A DNA stretch of 64,000 nt from Paralichthys olivaceus (Eukaryota; Chordata; Actinopteri; Pleuronectiformes; Paralichthyidae), in assembly GCF_024713975.1 (NCBI RefSeq), contig NC_091094.1, forward strand, positions 10,153,001 through 10,217,000, in the 5' to 3' direction. Below are positions 12,721 through 24,600 of the stretch, one piece after another. The position numbers were made by a program, and so were the translations under genes. Under the pieces are notes generated by a model. The model did no database searches and had not been told where the DNA came from. It saw only the letters and a list, made by a program, of their open reading frames with translations. Every line of letters begins with the position of its first letter. Positions within the stretch are counted from its first letter, which is position 1.

Positions 12721-15700
12721 AGTTCACACGGCTCCAAACTGCAAAGCTCCTTCTGAGGCCACTGGTTGCTGCAGGTGCTTGTGGATCTGAGGAGACACAA
12801 AGAGGGACAAACCTGGAAGTTAGAAAGCAACTGAATAGACAGGTTGTTTTTTTTTTTTGTACTGCAGGACTCTGGAGCTTGGAAGGCCTGATATCTGACT
12901 TCTGGTGGCAGCGATCTGGAATGAATGTGGGAGACAAAAGGGGCCGAAATGTGCACAGTGACCCGGGAAACTTTATTACAGACCTTTTCTCTAAAGGCGG
13001 AGGGGGAGAAATGGATGAGCTGTGACAGAGAGAGGTTTAAACAGACATAATCAGGAAAATTGCAGGATTATGATGAAGCAATATCATCTGATCTGAAATG
13101 AATGACGTGTCTTATCTTAGATAATAGCTCAAACAGCACAGTACCGGTCTCACTTACAGACTCTCTGCATTGTCTCCATGAGCGCCATCCACAGCTGCTC
13201 CGGTTTAACCAGCTGATTTTTTTTGGTTTCTCTTGAGTCGAACTGCGTGCAGCTGTCAGTGAGTCACCTCAACTGTTCCACACTATAAACCTCACACTCA
13301 ACAGTTGCACTGACACAAACAGGTGAAATATTTAGTGTACAGGGTTTTCAGGAGGGTCTAACCCCCACAGCTTCTGGTGACTCTCTTATGAACGAGTTGA
13401 CTGTGGTTTTAAGTCGTCAAGGGGGAAGTGACTTGAAAAACAATCACTAGAGCCTGCCCAGGTCGAATATATCCAATATATTTTTCTCACATAGTCTTTT
13501 AGAGAATGTTGTAATAAAAGACCAAAAGCCATATTATCAAAAATCTTCGTAATCTTCCAATTTGGCAGCTGAGATTTTCATTTAAAGGTTTTCATTCGTG
13601 TTCTTGTTGCTACAAGTGCTCGATCAATATATCTATTATTCAAGTGATCCCAGGTGGCTGAATGGTTACTGGAAAATCCAAATGAAGGCTCAAAGATTTT
13701 ACATTAATTACAGAGCAATGTGGGGAACATGGCGTTAGATAATTATTAAACCTGAATGAACTTAGTTAGAGTGTTGACTAAAACACATTTAGGAGGATTA
13801 CCTGACATAAGATGAGTGTCTTGTCCTGAATGTCTCCACTCACCAGGTTCCAGGAAGGACGAGGTTGAACTCCTCATGTGATCAGGGTGGCATCATGAAC
13901 CAGCCTCTGGTTTCTGCCCCCTACTTTTCTTACGTGGTATTTTAAAAACAGCCCAGAGTTTTTATCTTTATTCACCATAGTGAAAATTCTGTCCATGATA
14001 TTTTTGTCTGCATCAAATGAATTAGTTCATTAATTTATTTAATGAATTAGTTTACCTCAATAGACAATTTACTTACATTCACTTTATCAAAAACCACAAA
14101 CATGTGCCTAATGTCAAAAAAAGGAAGTTCAGGAGCTTATAAAAGTCTTTAGGATTCATCCACTGGGGACCATGAATATCTGCACAGGCTGTTGTAGCAT
14201 ATAAATCAAAACAACCCTCAGAAGTTCAATCTTTTGTGACTGAAACTTGTTATCAGGTTTATTTATTGGGGGAAAAGATTTTAAAATATTCAGATATAAA
14301 TAAAGGCTGCATGTCTGATTGTGTTTCCATGCATGAAAGAAAATTCAGGAAGTCTCCATCTCTTTGCAGCATCATGGCCAGAGAAACACTGGGGAGTTGT
14401 TCCTCTGCCACATATAATTCACCACGGCAGAGCCCTGAATCCGATCAAAAAGTCGATTTTAGACTGATGTCCAATAACACAGTGTGTTCCTTGTCCATTG
14501 TCTGTGTGCCCGGATGTGAGATATTCTGTAAATACCACAGAGGTTTCCTCCAAGCAGAAGAAAAGGAATTAGGGGAGAGGAATGGAGTGGGATGCCGAGA
14601 AAATGCTGAAAATATCTTAATGGCTGCTCGGGCTGGAGGCCAGAAAAAGAATGCCTGCAGACAGAGGACAAGTAGGAGAGATAGAGAAGGAGAGAAGAGA
14701 GAGTAAGAAAGAGATGTGGGTAGAAGAAGAAAACAGCGATGGTGGGATGTAAAGATTTTCTGCCATGCTGGCCATGACTCTGGTATCTCTACACCATCGT
14801 GCTCATTAGCAGTTTGAGCCACACTTCAAGGAGAGAGCTTATTTTAGATGACAGGCAGGCGGCAGCAGCACATATGGGCAGGGTCATTTTTCCCGTTTGG
14901 AGCCCAGTCACGTCGATGACTGAAATAGCCGCAGTCAGCACAATTACTGTATTGATTAATGGATATAGAGGGGGGATGCTATAAGAGGGAGTGGCCGGAG
15001 TTATTATGGAATTAAATGCAAGCATGGCCACTCTGGCTGTTCAACCGCACATGATCCCAGAGTGGCTTTTTGTGGGTAAAACTATACAACTTTATGGATC
15101 ATATAACAAACACTGACTTCATTATAAGATGATTTATGAAGTAAGCTTATAGATTACAGAGTTTCTCCACTGCTTTGATGCACTGTTAGAAAATAAATTT
15201 GCTTTTACGGCGTGAAAAAAACTCTGTTTCCATGTGTCCAAAACTGCAAAGCTTCAATCGATGTTGTGTTCTGTTTATACATTTGTGTACATTTGTTGTA
15301 TACATGAAATATCACAATACTGTTCAGTTCAAACTTGTACTTGTACAGTGGATGAAAACAAGAGAAAACACATGAATTACAATTGGACATTAAAAAGGAA
15401 GAAATCATTAAATATTTAAGTATTTATGAATAGAGGAAATATATCAGATGTTGAAGAGAATAAATGGAAACACCTCATTCTCACACTTATATATTTGTTC
15501 TTTATTCTCACAAGTTGCCATTCTAGTAAAACCTTTAACTTACTTTAACAGCAGCTTCACCAATGCTCAATTGGTAAAGAATATTCACTCTCAGTACCCT
15601 TTATCACCGATACATGCCAGCAGTGGGAAACACATTTCAGATGACTCAAGACTTAAACCTCTGTCATGTCTCTTGTATTGTGCACCCTGGCTCAGTGACG

Positions 15701-15849
15701 TCTCAGCAAATAAACTTGCAATCCTGTGTAGCGGCTTCTCTGTACAAAAGTGGGGTGGTGGCGACCTCTAGTGGTAGTTTGAGTTCATAAAAAAAAGGTG
15801 AAATGGAATCGTAGGTCAACTGAGAGAATCTATACTTCAGGGCATCACT
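12721..15849. other. Intergenic, no gene seen
   Basis: There is no exon chain, recognisable protein domain or RNA gene. The longest open frame (14236-14706, plus) has no recognisable domain and overlaps a comparable antisense frame, so I treat it as chance. The block at 14830-15050 is non-repetitive and GC-balanced compared with its AT-rich surroundings; it could be a conserved non-coding element, but this was not tested. Confidence 0.5.
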
Positions 15850-16259
15850 TTTAATTATGATTCTAATAATATTTGTCAAGCAATATGAATGAATCTGGGT
15901 ATTACTGATAAATAATTAGCTTGCCTTGACAATGCTCTTCATCTGACTTGAAGTGTGTGTTTGATACTTATATCTCTCTTGAAATATATATTTTTATACA
16001 TTCAACACTAAAATACAAACATTATCATATTTTAAAATTGGACGCTGCTGAACAAATATAGTTTCTGAATAATTATAATAAGGGGTACACAGACAAAAAG
16101 GTGCAGCAATATGCAGCAAAGATTTCTGGTAGTTAAATTGCACTTTTACTCCAATTGAATATATTTAACTTGAATATGTTATCGCAGCTCTAATACACAC
16201 ATCCACTCACACACTCCCATGAGAAAGGTGCTGCAGTCCCCATGCGTCTGTTTATCTGG
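15850..16259 (-). other. Probable 3' UTR of the shisa5-like gene
   Basis: AT-rich sequence follows the TAA at 16262-16260. I see no AATAAA on the minus strand here. The variant ATTAAA lies at plus 15850-15855 (TTTAAT) and is the best candidate poly(A) signal, giving a 3' UTR of about 0.4 kb. The end is tentative. Confidence 0.35.
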
Positions 16260-18867
16260 TTAACTCTTTGGTTCAGCTCCCGTTGGGCCGTACGATGGGT
16301 TGTAGGGTGGATGTGCCATGTCGTCTGAATATGGTGGCGGTGGTGGATAAGACTCGCCAGGAGAATAAAGGGGGTTCATCGGGTGTCCCAGAGGAGATGG
16401 AACTGGAAAGTGAGCTGGATGAGCTAAAGAGGCAAAAATACACAGTTGGTGAATTGTTAGCCTGCTAAAAATGGATTCATTTTTTTGTTCTGTAACAATC
16501 ATGATAATAAAAAAATCATGAAAGGAGAAGGGTGTTGTTATTCTTTATTCTTGCTATTGTCAACATAGCCAATACTTCCCTACAGTGTCAGTAAACCTTC
16601 TATTCTCCTGTAGATGTTAATCTATAAATCAGTTTTAAAAATGACCCTAAACACCGGGGCACTGTAGTTTTTGGAAAATATTAGTCCATCAGCAATAAAT
16701 AGTGAATTTGTTTGGGATTATTTTAAAATGCAGATTAATCATATTAGCATTAGTGAGTCTTTACAGTAGAATGTTTGAGTGAGATTGATTTAAAATAATC
16801 TACGGTGGTGATGGTGGAACATGGCACTGGTGTGTTTTTAATAGTTTTTGGATAATATTTAAAAAGGTGATAATGGATATAACAGGCTTAAGTTACACAG
16901 GCACTAGATGTTAGCTGGATCAATTTATTTCTGGTTGTGTGTGTGTGTGTTTGTGTGTGTGCGTGTGTGTTGACCGTGCAAAAATATACTATATTACCAC
17001 GCCTTTATAAGCAACACCAACACTGACTCATTAATGGGAATCAAACAGCACTCACTTGCTTCCATGTATGAATGTGGTGGTGCTGTGGGTACAGGCAGGC
17101 CTCCATATCCATGCAGGGCAGGTACAGGCTGGTAGCCTGGGTAGTACTGATAAGGGGGGTGTGGCTGCCCAGGTACGTTGGCTACATAGGTGGTGGTTGC
17201 CACAGCTACAGGTGAAGTCATTGATTTAGTTTGACAATAGAGTAAACTGAGACACATTGTCATTTGTTGGAGAGATTCAACATTTTGGGAAACACACAAC
17301 TATAACTGGTTTCTTGCCACTGAAAGTTTATTCATCCACACTGGTTGAGCAACTGATCCAAGTCAAGGATTGACATTAACCGCTTCTCCTAAAATAGGCA
17401 GCATGTAATGTTATCACCTACAGCCATTGGGTTAAACGTCATATTTAGCTTAGCATACAGGAAGTGGAATCAAACATTTCATGTAGTATTTCCAAAAATG
17501 TTGAACTTTTCCTTAACTGTAACTGTAGTCACCATAGACTCTATTCAAAGATGGATGACACCTCTCCCCTTCTGCTCACTATCCAGAAATAAAGCTAAAA
17601 TAAGAAACGAATGCTGCCATCTTACTCATGTCTCATGCCAATAGACATCAAACATTTGAATAAAAAAGCTGAACATGCATTAGTGTGGTAAGAACTACCA
17701 AAATGACAGTTACCATCTTTGAGTAAAATGTATTTAACAACTCCATATTTAATCCACTAACATGGAGGAGGATTATGACATGTACCACAGCCAGCCACTT
17801 TTGGGGTGCAGTAATGTGACTCATCTTTAGATACAGTCTATAGTAAACAGCAGCACAGTCAGTACATTATAAAGTTTTACTGTGTAGTTGCCTGCACAGA
17901 GTAAACTCAAACAAAAAGAGTGGTCTTACTTTGGTTGCGTCTCTTTCGACACTTTTTGTAAATCAAGTAGATGATGAGAAACAAACACAGGACTCCAGCA
18001 AGACATGCAAAGGCGACTCCAAGGACTGCAGCAAGGTTGAGTGTTACTTTCACACTTCTAGAGCTGGGGGGGGGGGCAGAAACCTTTAGAAATGTTAATG
18101 AATGAATTTGATCTTTTTTTTAAACCTTTGACACATAGAGGTCACTTCAGAGGACAGCTATTGAAAAGATATTTTACAGCATATGCATGGGTATCCGTCC
18201 AGTTAAGTACATGTTTCTTCAAGTAAATACAAAAATGCATGGAAAAGCTGTTAAATGCCTAAAGAGGAGTAAAGATATAGAAAAAAATCCAGACTGAGGC
18301 TGTCATTATTCATGAAAGGGTTAATACTCAGAGTAGCCAGTGAACTGAAAAACTTTTAAAATCGTTTTATCAAAAAGAGACACTCATGTAAAATAACACA
18401 CCTGCGGCTACAGCCTCCTTGTTGCTCTAGTGTGAGAAGGTTGCTTTCTAGTCCACTGCAGCAGTATCTTGTGGTACAGTCTCCACAACAGTACCACAAA
18501 CCACATAGCTGAATTTTATGGTAGACACCATCCCTGTCCCAGTAGCTTCTGCACAAATCAGCTGAAAGATACACAGGTGTTGAGAGTGAGAGATTACATA
18601 GTTACAGAACAACAACTCCACAACTTTCATTTACATACAGTACATGTGAATACAAGCTCAAAACAGGTGTGATCACAAAAGTGTGGCACCCGATTATTAT
18701 TTCACGTTGCTTCAATGGATCATTTTCACTTGGTGACTATCTATAAATGAAGAGTCCTAATACCTGACACAACCTGAATAAATATCAAAAGAGAACTCAC
18801 CCCATACAGACGGGAGCAGGGTTAAACACAAAATACACACACGACTGGACAAGACAGTTGAAACCAT
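16260..18867 (-). CDS. Shisa5-like (scotin-type) single-pass membrane protein
   Basis: Five coding exons on the minus strand: 18801-18867, 18402-18561, 17930-18063, 17056-17205 and 16260-16414. They total 666 nt, or 221 aa plus stop, with intron phases 1,2,1,1 and GT-AG splice sites. Residues 1-22 form a signal peptide. Residues 23-75 form a short Cys-rich Shisa domain (LCRSYWDRDGVYHKIQLCG, then WYCCGDC and RYCC). A transmembrane helix (about 86-111) is followed by a basic stop-transfer KKCRKRR. The Pro/Tyr-rich tail carries PPPY at 196-199 and PPYN at 206-209, which are WW-domain ligands. Shisa5/scotin proteins act in the ER and endosomal membrane system and in p53- and interferon-linked apoptosis; the role of this copy is inferred only. 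It sits directly downstream of shisa5 in the same orientation and is probably its tandem duplicate. The tail is about 45 residues shorter than that of shisa5. Confidence 0.88.
17531..17846. repeat. MITE-like element with inverted ends in an intron
   Basis: The left end carries CACCATAGACTCTATTCAAAGATGG, typical of teleost repeats with an ATAGACTGTAT core, and the right end carries the inverted form AGATACAGTCTATAGT (about 17830-17845). The element lies in intron 3 of the shisa5-like gene. It is diverged, and precise ends and target duplication are unclear. Confidence 0.45.
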
Positions 18868-19104
18868 AACTGCAATACTCTGACTGAGACAACCATGCAG
18901 CCTGTCTGCCTGTACCACCCTGTAGCAAGTGACCCAACAGCATTCCTCAGTTCATGTGAAAGACATGCTGGAGAGTTCGTTCCAACGGCCAATGTTGCAA
19001 TAAAATAATGTACAACCGACCTAACCCTCTTGTTTTTTTATAGACTTTAATTTAATTTTAATTTAACTTTGTCCTTTTTGCTAAATAAAATGATCTGAAG
19101 ACGT

Positions 19105-19114
19105 GAAACTGAAA
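19105..19114 (+). promoter_or_regulatory. ISRE/IRF-type site upstream of the shisa5-like gene
   Basis: GAAACTGAAA matches the IRF core GAAANNGAAA. It lies about 240 bp upstream of the start codon (18867) of the shisa5-like gene. It is close to a second, richer IRF motif at 19146-19161. Confidence 0.45.
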
Positions 19115-19145
19115 GCAACTCATTCAGTGGAAACTCATTTGAATA

Positions 19146-19161
19146 TTTCAGTTTCTCTTCC
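19146..19161 (-). promoter_or_regulatory. ETS-IRF composite plus ISRE-like site
   Basis: Read on the minus strand this is GGAAGAGAAACTGAAA. It contains GGAANNGAAA, the ETS-IRF composite element, overlapping GAAANNGAAA, the IRF core. It is about 280 bp upstream of the shisa5-like ATG and 32 bp from the other IRF-type site. Such pairs are typical of interferon- or PU.1/IRF-controlled genes. Function is inferred. Confidence 0.45.
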
Positions 19162-19779
19162 TGTGAAATGAAGCAATAGGGTGAAGTAACCCAACCCAAA
19201 TGTCTCACCTGCCTCACCCACTCTCCTCTAATTCAAGCACTGAATCCCATGTGTCCGCTTTATTCTTCATATACTGTCTTAATAAATTAGAATACTTGAT
19301 TAATCATTGCCTCTATAATTATCACTTAATTACAAAGTACTGTATGTTTGCTTTGTTTTCATATATATTCATGTTTCTCTTTTTTATTTACACAGTGTTT
19401 GCATATTTGTTTCTGGTTTTAAGTTTGTCTAATTTTTAGCTTTATGTTGGTTTATATTTTGTATTTTTAAGATAATATACATTATTTTATGTTTATGTTG
19501 CATTTCTTTGTAACAGTCCTAAAAGCAGCTGGATTCCTAAATCTGGATCAATAAAGTATCTACATGTACCCATCAATCAATGAATCTTAAACTACAGAGC
19601 CGTTAGATGAATCCTGGTCGAAAAGTTAATTCATGGCATTAATGTGAGAGTAATTAATTCCCTCAATTTCAGATCAAATCTCTCAGTTCAGTAGCGTCCT
19701 TTTATTTGTTATAGTGTTATACTTGACACAAATCTACTTTCTGTTATATGCTGAAAATTCAATGATCAAAGTTGGGGGA

Positions 19780-21663
19780 AGCAGAAAATATATATTTTAT
19801 TGAACTCTGCAGGATAAGCAGTTTTTTTTAAACAAAATAAAAGTCATACATATATTCTCAAAGTTGCATCAATGGCAATTATTCTTCAGTGGGACACAGA
19901 TGGAACAAGAATGGCTATAATTCACAAATACAAAAGAGTCAAATTGCAGAATCAACACTGGCCAAAGGACGAAGTTCACAGACTTGAAACAAAAGTTGAG
20001 TCTATGATGAAATACAGGCAAAATGATTGGTCGAGGAGGGAACAAGCACATTCTCCACAAATACTACTTTGGATATGTCTGGCCACAGCATAGATGTGAC
20101 ATTCTGAAGAAAAATACCTGTGATACGAACATATTATGGAATTCTACTACTTTCTTTGACCACAATCAAAAGTAAAAAGTTGAAAAGTCAGGCATCTGGT
20201 CTGTCACATGAGCTGTGACTTCTTACAAGAAAAAAGGTCACTTTAGTCAAAACTATTTTCAAGTCATTTCAGTAGGCAGAAAGCAGAAGAGGCGGCTTCA
20301 CTGCAAAACACAAATGAAAACAAAGGGACAAAGCAAGAAAGGCCTTTTTTTAGATAGTTTTTTAGATCTAAACAATAAAAAAAATGACTCTAAAATCCTC
20401 ACTGTAACATTGGTACTATAAAATAAAATCTATGGTGAGAAAACAGCTTAAAACTGATGTGACGTGGCTAAATAATAGAACACTAAATATAAAAAGTGAT
20501 AAAAACAGTTTGGTTTGTAAGTAAAGGAGCAGAAAGGCTTCATGACTTTAAAGTACATGTTGAACATGATACACTGCAAAACATCGCCAGTTTTTTTAAA
20601 TTGAAGCCTTTATGAGGACAATTAGGTACAAGTAACAGAACAGTAACAGAAAAAGCAAACCAAACACTCCAGAATAAATAGAAAATTTGACTTTTAACAT
20701 GTTCTTTATGACATGCACACTGTTGTTTGATAAAGGTCATATGGCTAAGAAGGCACAGTTGCTGCTTGAGTTTCGCAGAATAGCTTTTATGAATGTTTGG
20801 TTGATTGAGTCAAAGCTGTCAAAGCATTTTACCTCAGTTAGACGTGCACGGCCGTAAGATGAGCAAACTAAAATGATTTAAAATAACTTGAGACATAAAA
20901 ACACATAAGGGTTCAATGTAAAGATGACCTCCCTTGTGAGCAAGGCTTATTTTTGTATGATGAATGTTCCCTTTTGTGAAGCAGTTAAACAACAACCCTG
21001 AAACCTCTGAATATCGGTAATTGACAATGACATGTTTCTTTTCTACGTCCTCCAGTGAGAAATAATACATATTTTATGGTCAGTACGCTGTACTAACATA
21101 TATAAAGCATTACACATCTACCAAACACCAGAGAAAGTACATGAGGAAAGAAAGGCTTAAAGCAATTTATCGGTCTGCAGTGAGGTCATGGCAAAAGACA
21201 TAAAAACTTCTCCCATATTTGAATGTGACGGATATAACTGAGGATGTTGGATTAAAGAGGTTGAGCAGTTTCAGTCGGTGCACGTCACAGACGAGGGAGA
21301 TGTTGAGGCCTGTTGAGAAGGCTGGAAAAATTACAAAGCACTTCATATACTTTTTTCAATCAGACTCAGTGGTTTTATGTTTAATTCATTAAGATGACTA
21401 AGTTGGAGCCATTGAGAAATAAAAAAAATAAAAGTAATCTCACCACTTCTCACCACTTCTATATCAAGTCCATGCAATACGAGGAAAGACGCGTCAACAT
21501 TTTCACATTACTCTTCTACAACGACAAATTCCCATATTAACACATGGATGAAGACCCTCTGGAACAACTTTCATCTTGGTTCAGATCGCACATTTCAAAT
21601 TATGCAAAGTTCCTAAATGCTGCAGCATGTTTAAAGTGGCTGAGATTGTGGCACTGTGGTCCG
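19780..21663 (-). other. shisa5: Probable long 3' UTR of shisa5
   Basis: The 1.9 kb between the shisa5 stop codon and plus 19796-19801 (AATAAA on the minus strand) has no coding exon. If this signal is the one used, shisa5 has a 1.8-1.9 kb AT-rich 3' UTR ending near 19780. Other signals inside could be used instead. Confidence 0.4.
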
Positions 21664-24600
21664 TTATCCAGTCCTGGGTGCGATATATTCTGGGTTGTAT
21701 GCAGGCTGCATATGGAAGTCTGTGTTGGCGGGTGGAGCCGCGGGCCCCTGCGTGGCAGGAGGCTGTAGAGGGTACGCTGGCTGGCTGGGGGAGAACGCAG
21801 CCTGGCTGTAAGGCATCGGGTTGGGAGGGTATGTGGGACAGGCTGCACAGAAAAAGGAAACAAGACATAAGAATGAAGGGGTTGAAAATGCTTATATAGT
21901 AACCACAAGTTCAGTTTTGCCCAGAGAAGTCACCATAAATGTGTAATTTCCTATTTTACAAAGTCCAGACATGACTAACTGTAAACCAGCAGCAGTTATT
22001 CCACCTCTGCTTCCGAATTCAGCTATTTAGGAAACGAAATTGCAGAATGAGTTTACTGTAATGTGTAATTTCCTTGTGATAAAGACTGCTTTCCTATAGC
22101 ATGCTGTGCGTTACTAAAACACTATACAATCACCAACTTTGTGTAATGAGAATTTTAATCCTAAAACTCTCTTTCTGTCCATTCCCCGTTTGAGAAAAAC
22201 TGCCGTCTTAAAATCGCAAACAGACAGCGATCATAAAAAACAAATGTGTTTTAACTGAGGAACATGAGTTTCATTTTTTTCCCATCATTTGCAACATCAG
22301 AAAAGCCAGGATGTGGCCACCTCTAAAAGAGTTGAGGAGTAGGTCTTCATTCATACTGTAGGTGGAGCCTATGTATTGAGTCATTTCACAAAAAGGCCAA
22401 TTTGCCACACCATGCCACTCTTCTCTGTAATCCAAAAACACTTTCATGTTGGGTAACATTACAGGCAGGGGAATTTTGTTACTGAATGCATGATGCTGCC
22501 CATTTATGTAGAAGGTTGAGCAGCTACTGAAGAAGAGGCCGTCTGTTTTTTTGTTTTGTTTTTTTAAATAGGAAAATGTATAACTTTTCACTTTTCTTCT
22601 TGTTTTCAAAGGTAATTTTTTTCTTTATCTTATCAATTAATAGTTTTCATCATTGTTTTTGCTTATGTTTAAACAGGACAACGTCTTTACCAGGACAACA
22701 GGCTGTTGTCACAATCATACCTGTCTCATTTTATCTAGGTCATCAAAAATAAACACTCACTGGCTTCCTGATATGTTGGAGGTGGCCCTGGTGTGAATGG
22801 CTGACCCTGGTAGGTTGTTGAGGGCATGGGTTGAGCTCCATACGCATGGGGCGTGGGCTGGCTGCCATATCCTGGCTGCACTGGTACGGGCTGGTAGGGC
22901 TGGTACTGGGGCCCCTGGTAGGACTGAGGATGGCTGGGTGTTGCAGTCTGCTGTTGAGGGTAATTCTGAGGAGTACTGGTGACCAGTGTTGTGTGGGTGG
23001 TAGTAGCTATCACAGCTGTAAGCAAAGTCAAAGCAGCAACAGGTGAGGACAAACATTTTGGAAATATATGCAGGCTTAAAAAGATCACTGGGGCTGACAG
23101 AATAAAACTATCCCCTAATAAAGAGTATGAACAACACTGTGATAAATGATGTCACTAGACTGACCAGCATTTGATTTTCAGATAATTACCCCCACTCCAA
23201 CAGTGGTGGTCAGATCTACTCATACAAAATGGAAAGTACAAATATTTACAAGAAAATAAAGAGAACTTCAGCTGGGGAAACAAAACTATAACGCGGTTTC
23301 AGGTTTCAAGGTAGATTTAAAACTTTGAGACTTTTTAAGACCGTGATGAATGAATTTTAAGACCGATGTCAAGTACAACAGATATAAAGGAATATCAGTC
23401 CCAGAATTAGCCTAGTAGAGAATTGCCCCCAAAAACACCAAATTATCTTGCAAAGTACATGAAGTCAGTATGTATCCATGGTCTTTCCCACAGCCCAAAT
23501 GGGTGCACTGAGATCAGTTCTGACCGGGGTATTTGTAGACTATTAGTTATTAGTTCCACGTGTTTAAATCTGTAGCTATGAGAAAGAAGTACACTTAAAA
23601 AAAACAACAGCTACAAATATTAAGGCCTTAAATTCAAATGATTGAGTTTTGGAATCTTAAGACCCCACAGAAGTCCTGTATTAAGCCAGCAAGAGAGTAA
23701 AAAAAACGAGTACTGTCCTATTAATGTTAACAAAATTCAGCATTTCTAAAATTATTGCACGCTTTTTCCGTTTCATTTAAATTTCTGCTCTAAAATTTCT
23801 CAACGTTTATCCAGTGCAAACTAGACAAGTGAGACAACAAAACGGAAAAGAGTGTGTTCAGATTTCATTTTGATTTATTAGTTCAACTGTCTTTTACTTT
23901 CATGTGAAATAGTCTCTCAGTTTGATAATCTATTCTCACAGTTTTTCTGTTATGTTATATACCACCAGTCAGAAAAAGGATGTTACTGCAGTCATAAACA
24001 TATAAATAAACACACCACCAAAACAGAGCAGAGACACAGAGAGGGGGAGCCATTACGACCACTTCCTGTAAATGACGTGGGAGGTTTTCCCCTCTGCGGT
24101 TGTCATGGAATCAATGAGTCAAACGAGGTGGAGCTCTCACATTCCTAGATGTGATCCCAACATGCATGAGCCCAATTCAGGGAATCCACATACTTGCTTG
24201 TGTAGCATGTGCCAGAGCACAGTGTCTGCATGGCACAATGTGAACAAGCTGACAGGGGTTTACATGACAGAGAGCCAACACAAATACACACACCGTTCAA
24301 GTGCTTTAAATAACATAAAAGTTCATGTATGTCTTTCTTAATATCTTAAACTCTTCGAAAGAGATTTGATGGACAGAGACAAAATGAAGATATAAGATCT
24401 GCCTCAGAGATGTAGATGAAAGTAAGAAAGAGGCTTTGTTACAAACCTCGAGGGAGTAATTTTCCGATTTTTCAGTCACCCTTAATGATGGGGTAGGTTG
24501 ACTAGTTTGATTCTGACGTCTTGTCTAAAAAATAAAAACCTTCTTGTGGGAACATGCAAGTTGCTCAAAAGCAGGAGTGGTCACAGCCAACAGCAGCAGT

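Noticed and set aside
14236-14706. A 156-codon plus-strand open frame in the integrin/shisa spacer
   Set aside because: No domain, signal or exon context; it overlaps a 125-codon antisense frame and ends in low-complexity Arg/Glu sequence.
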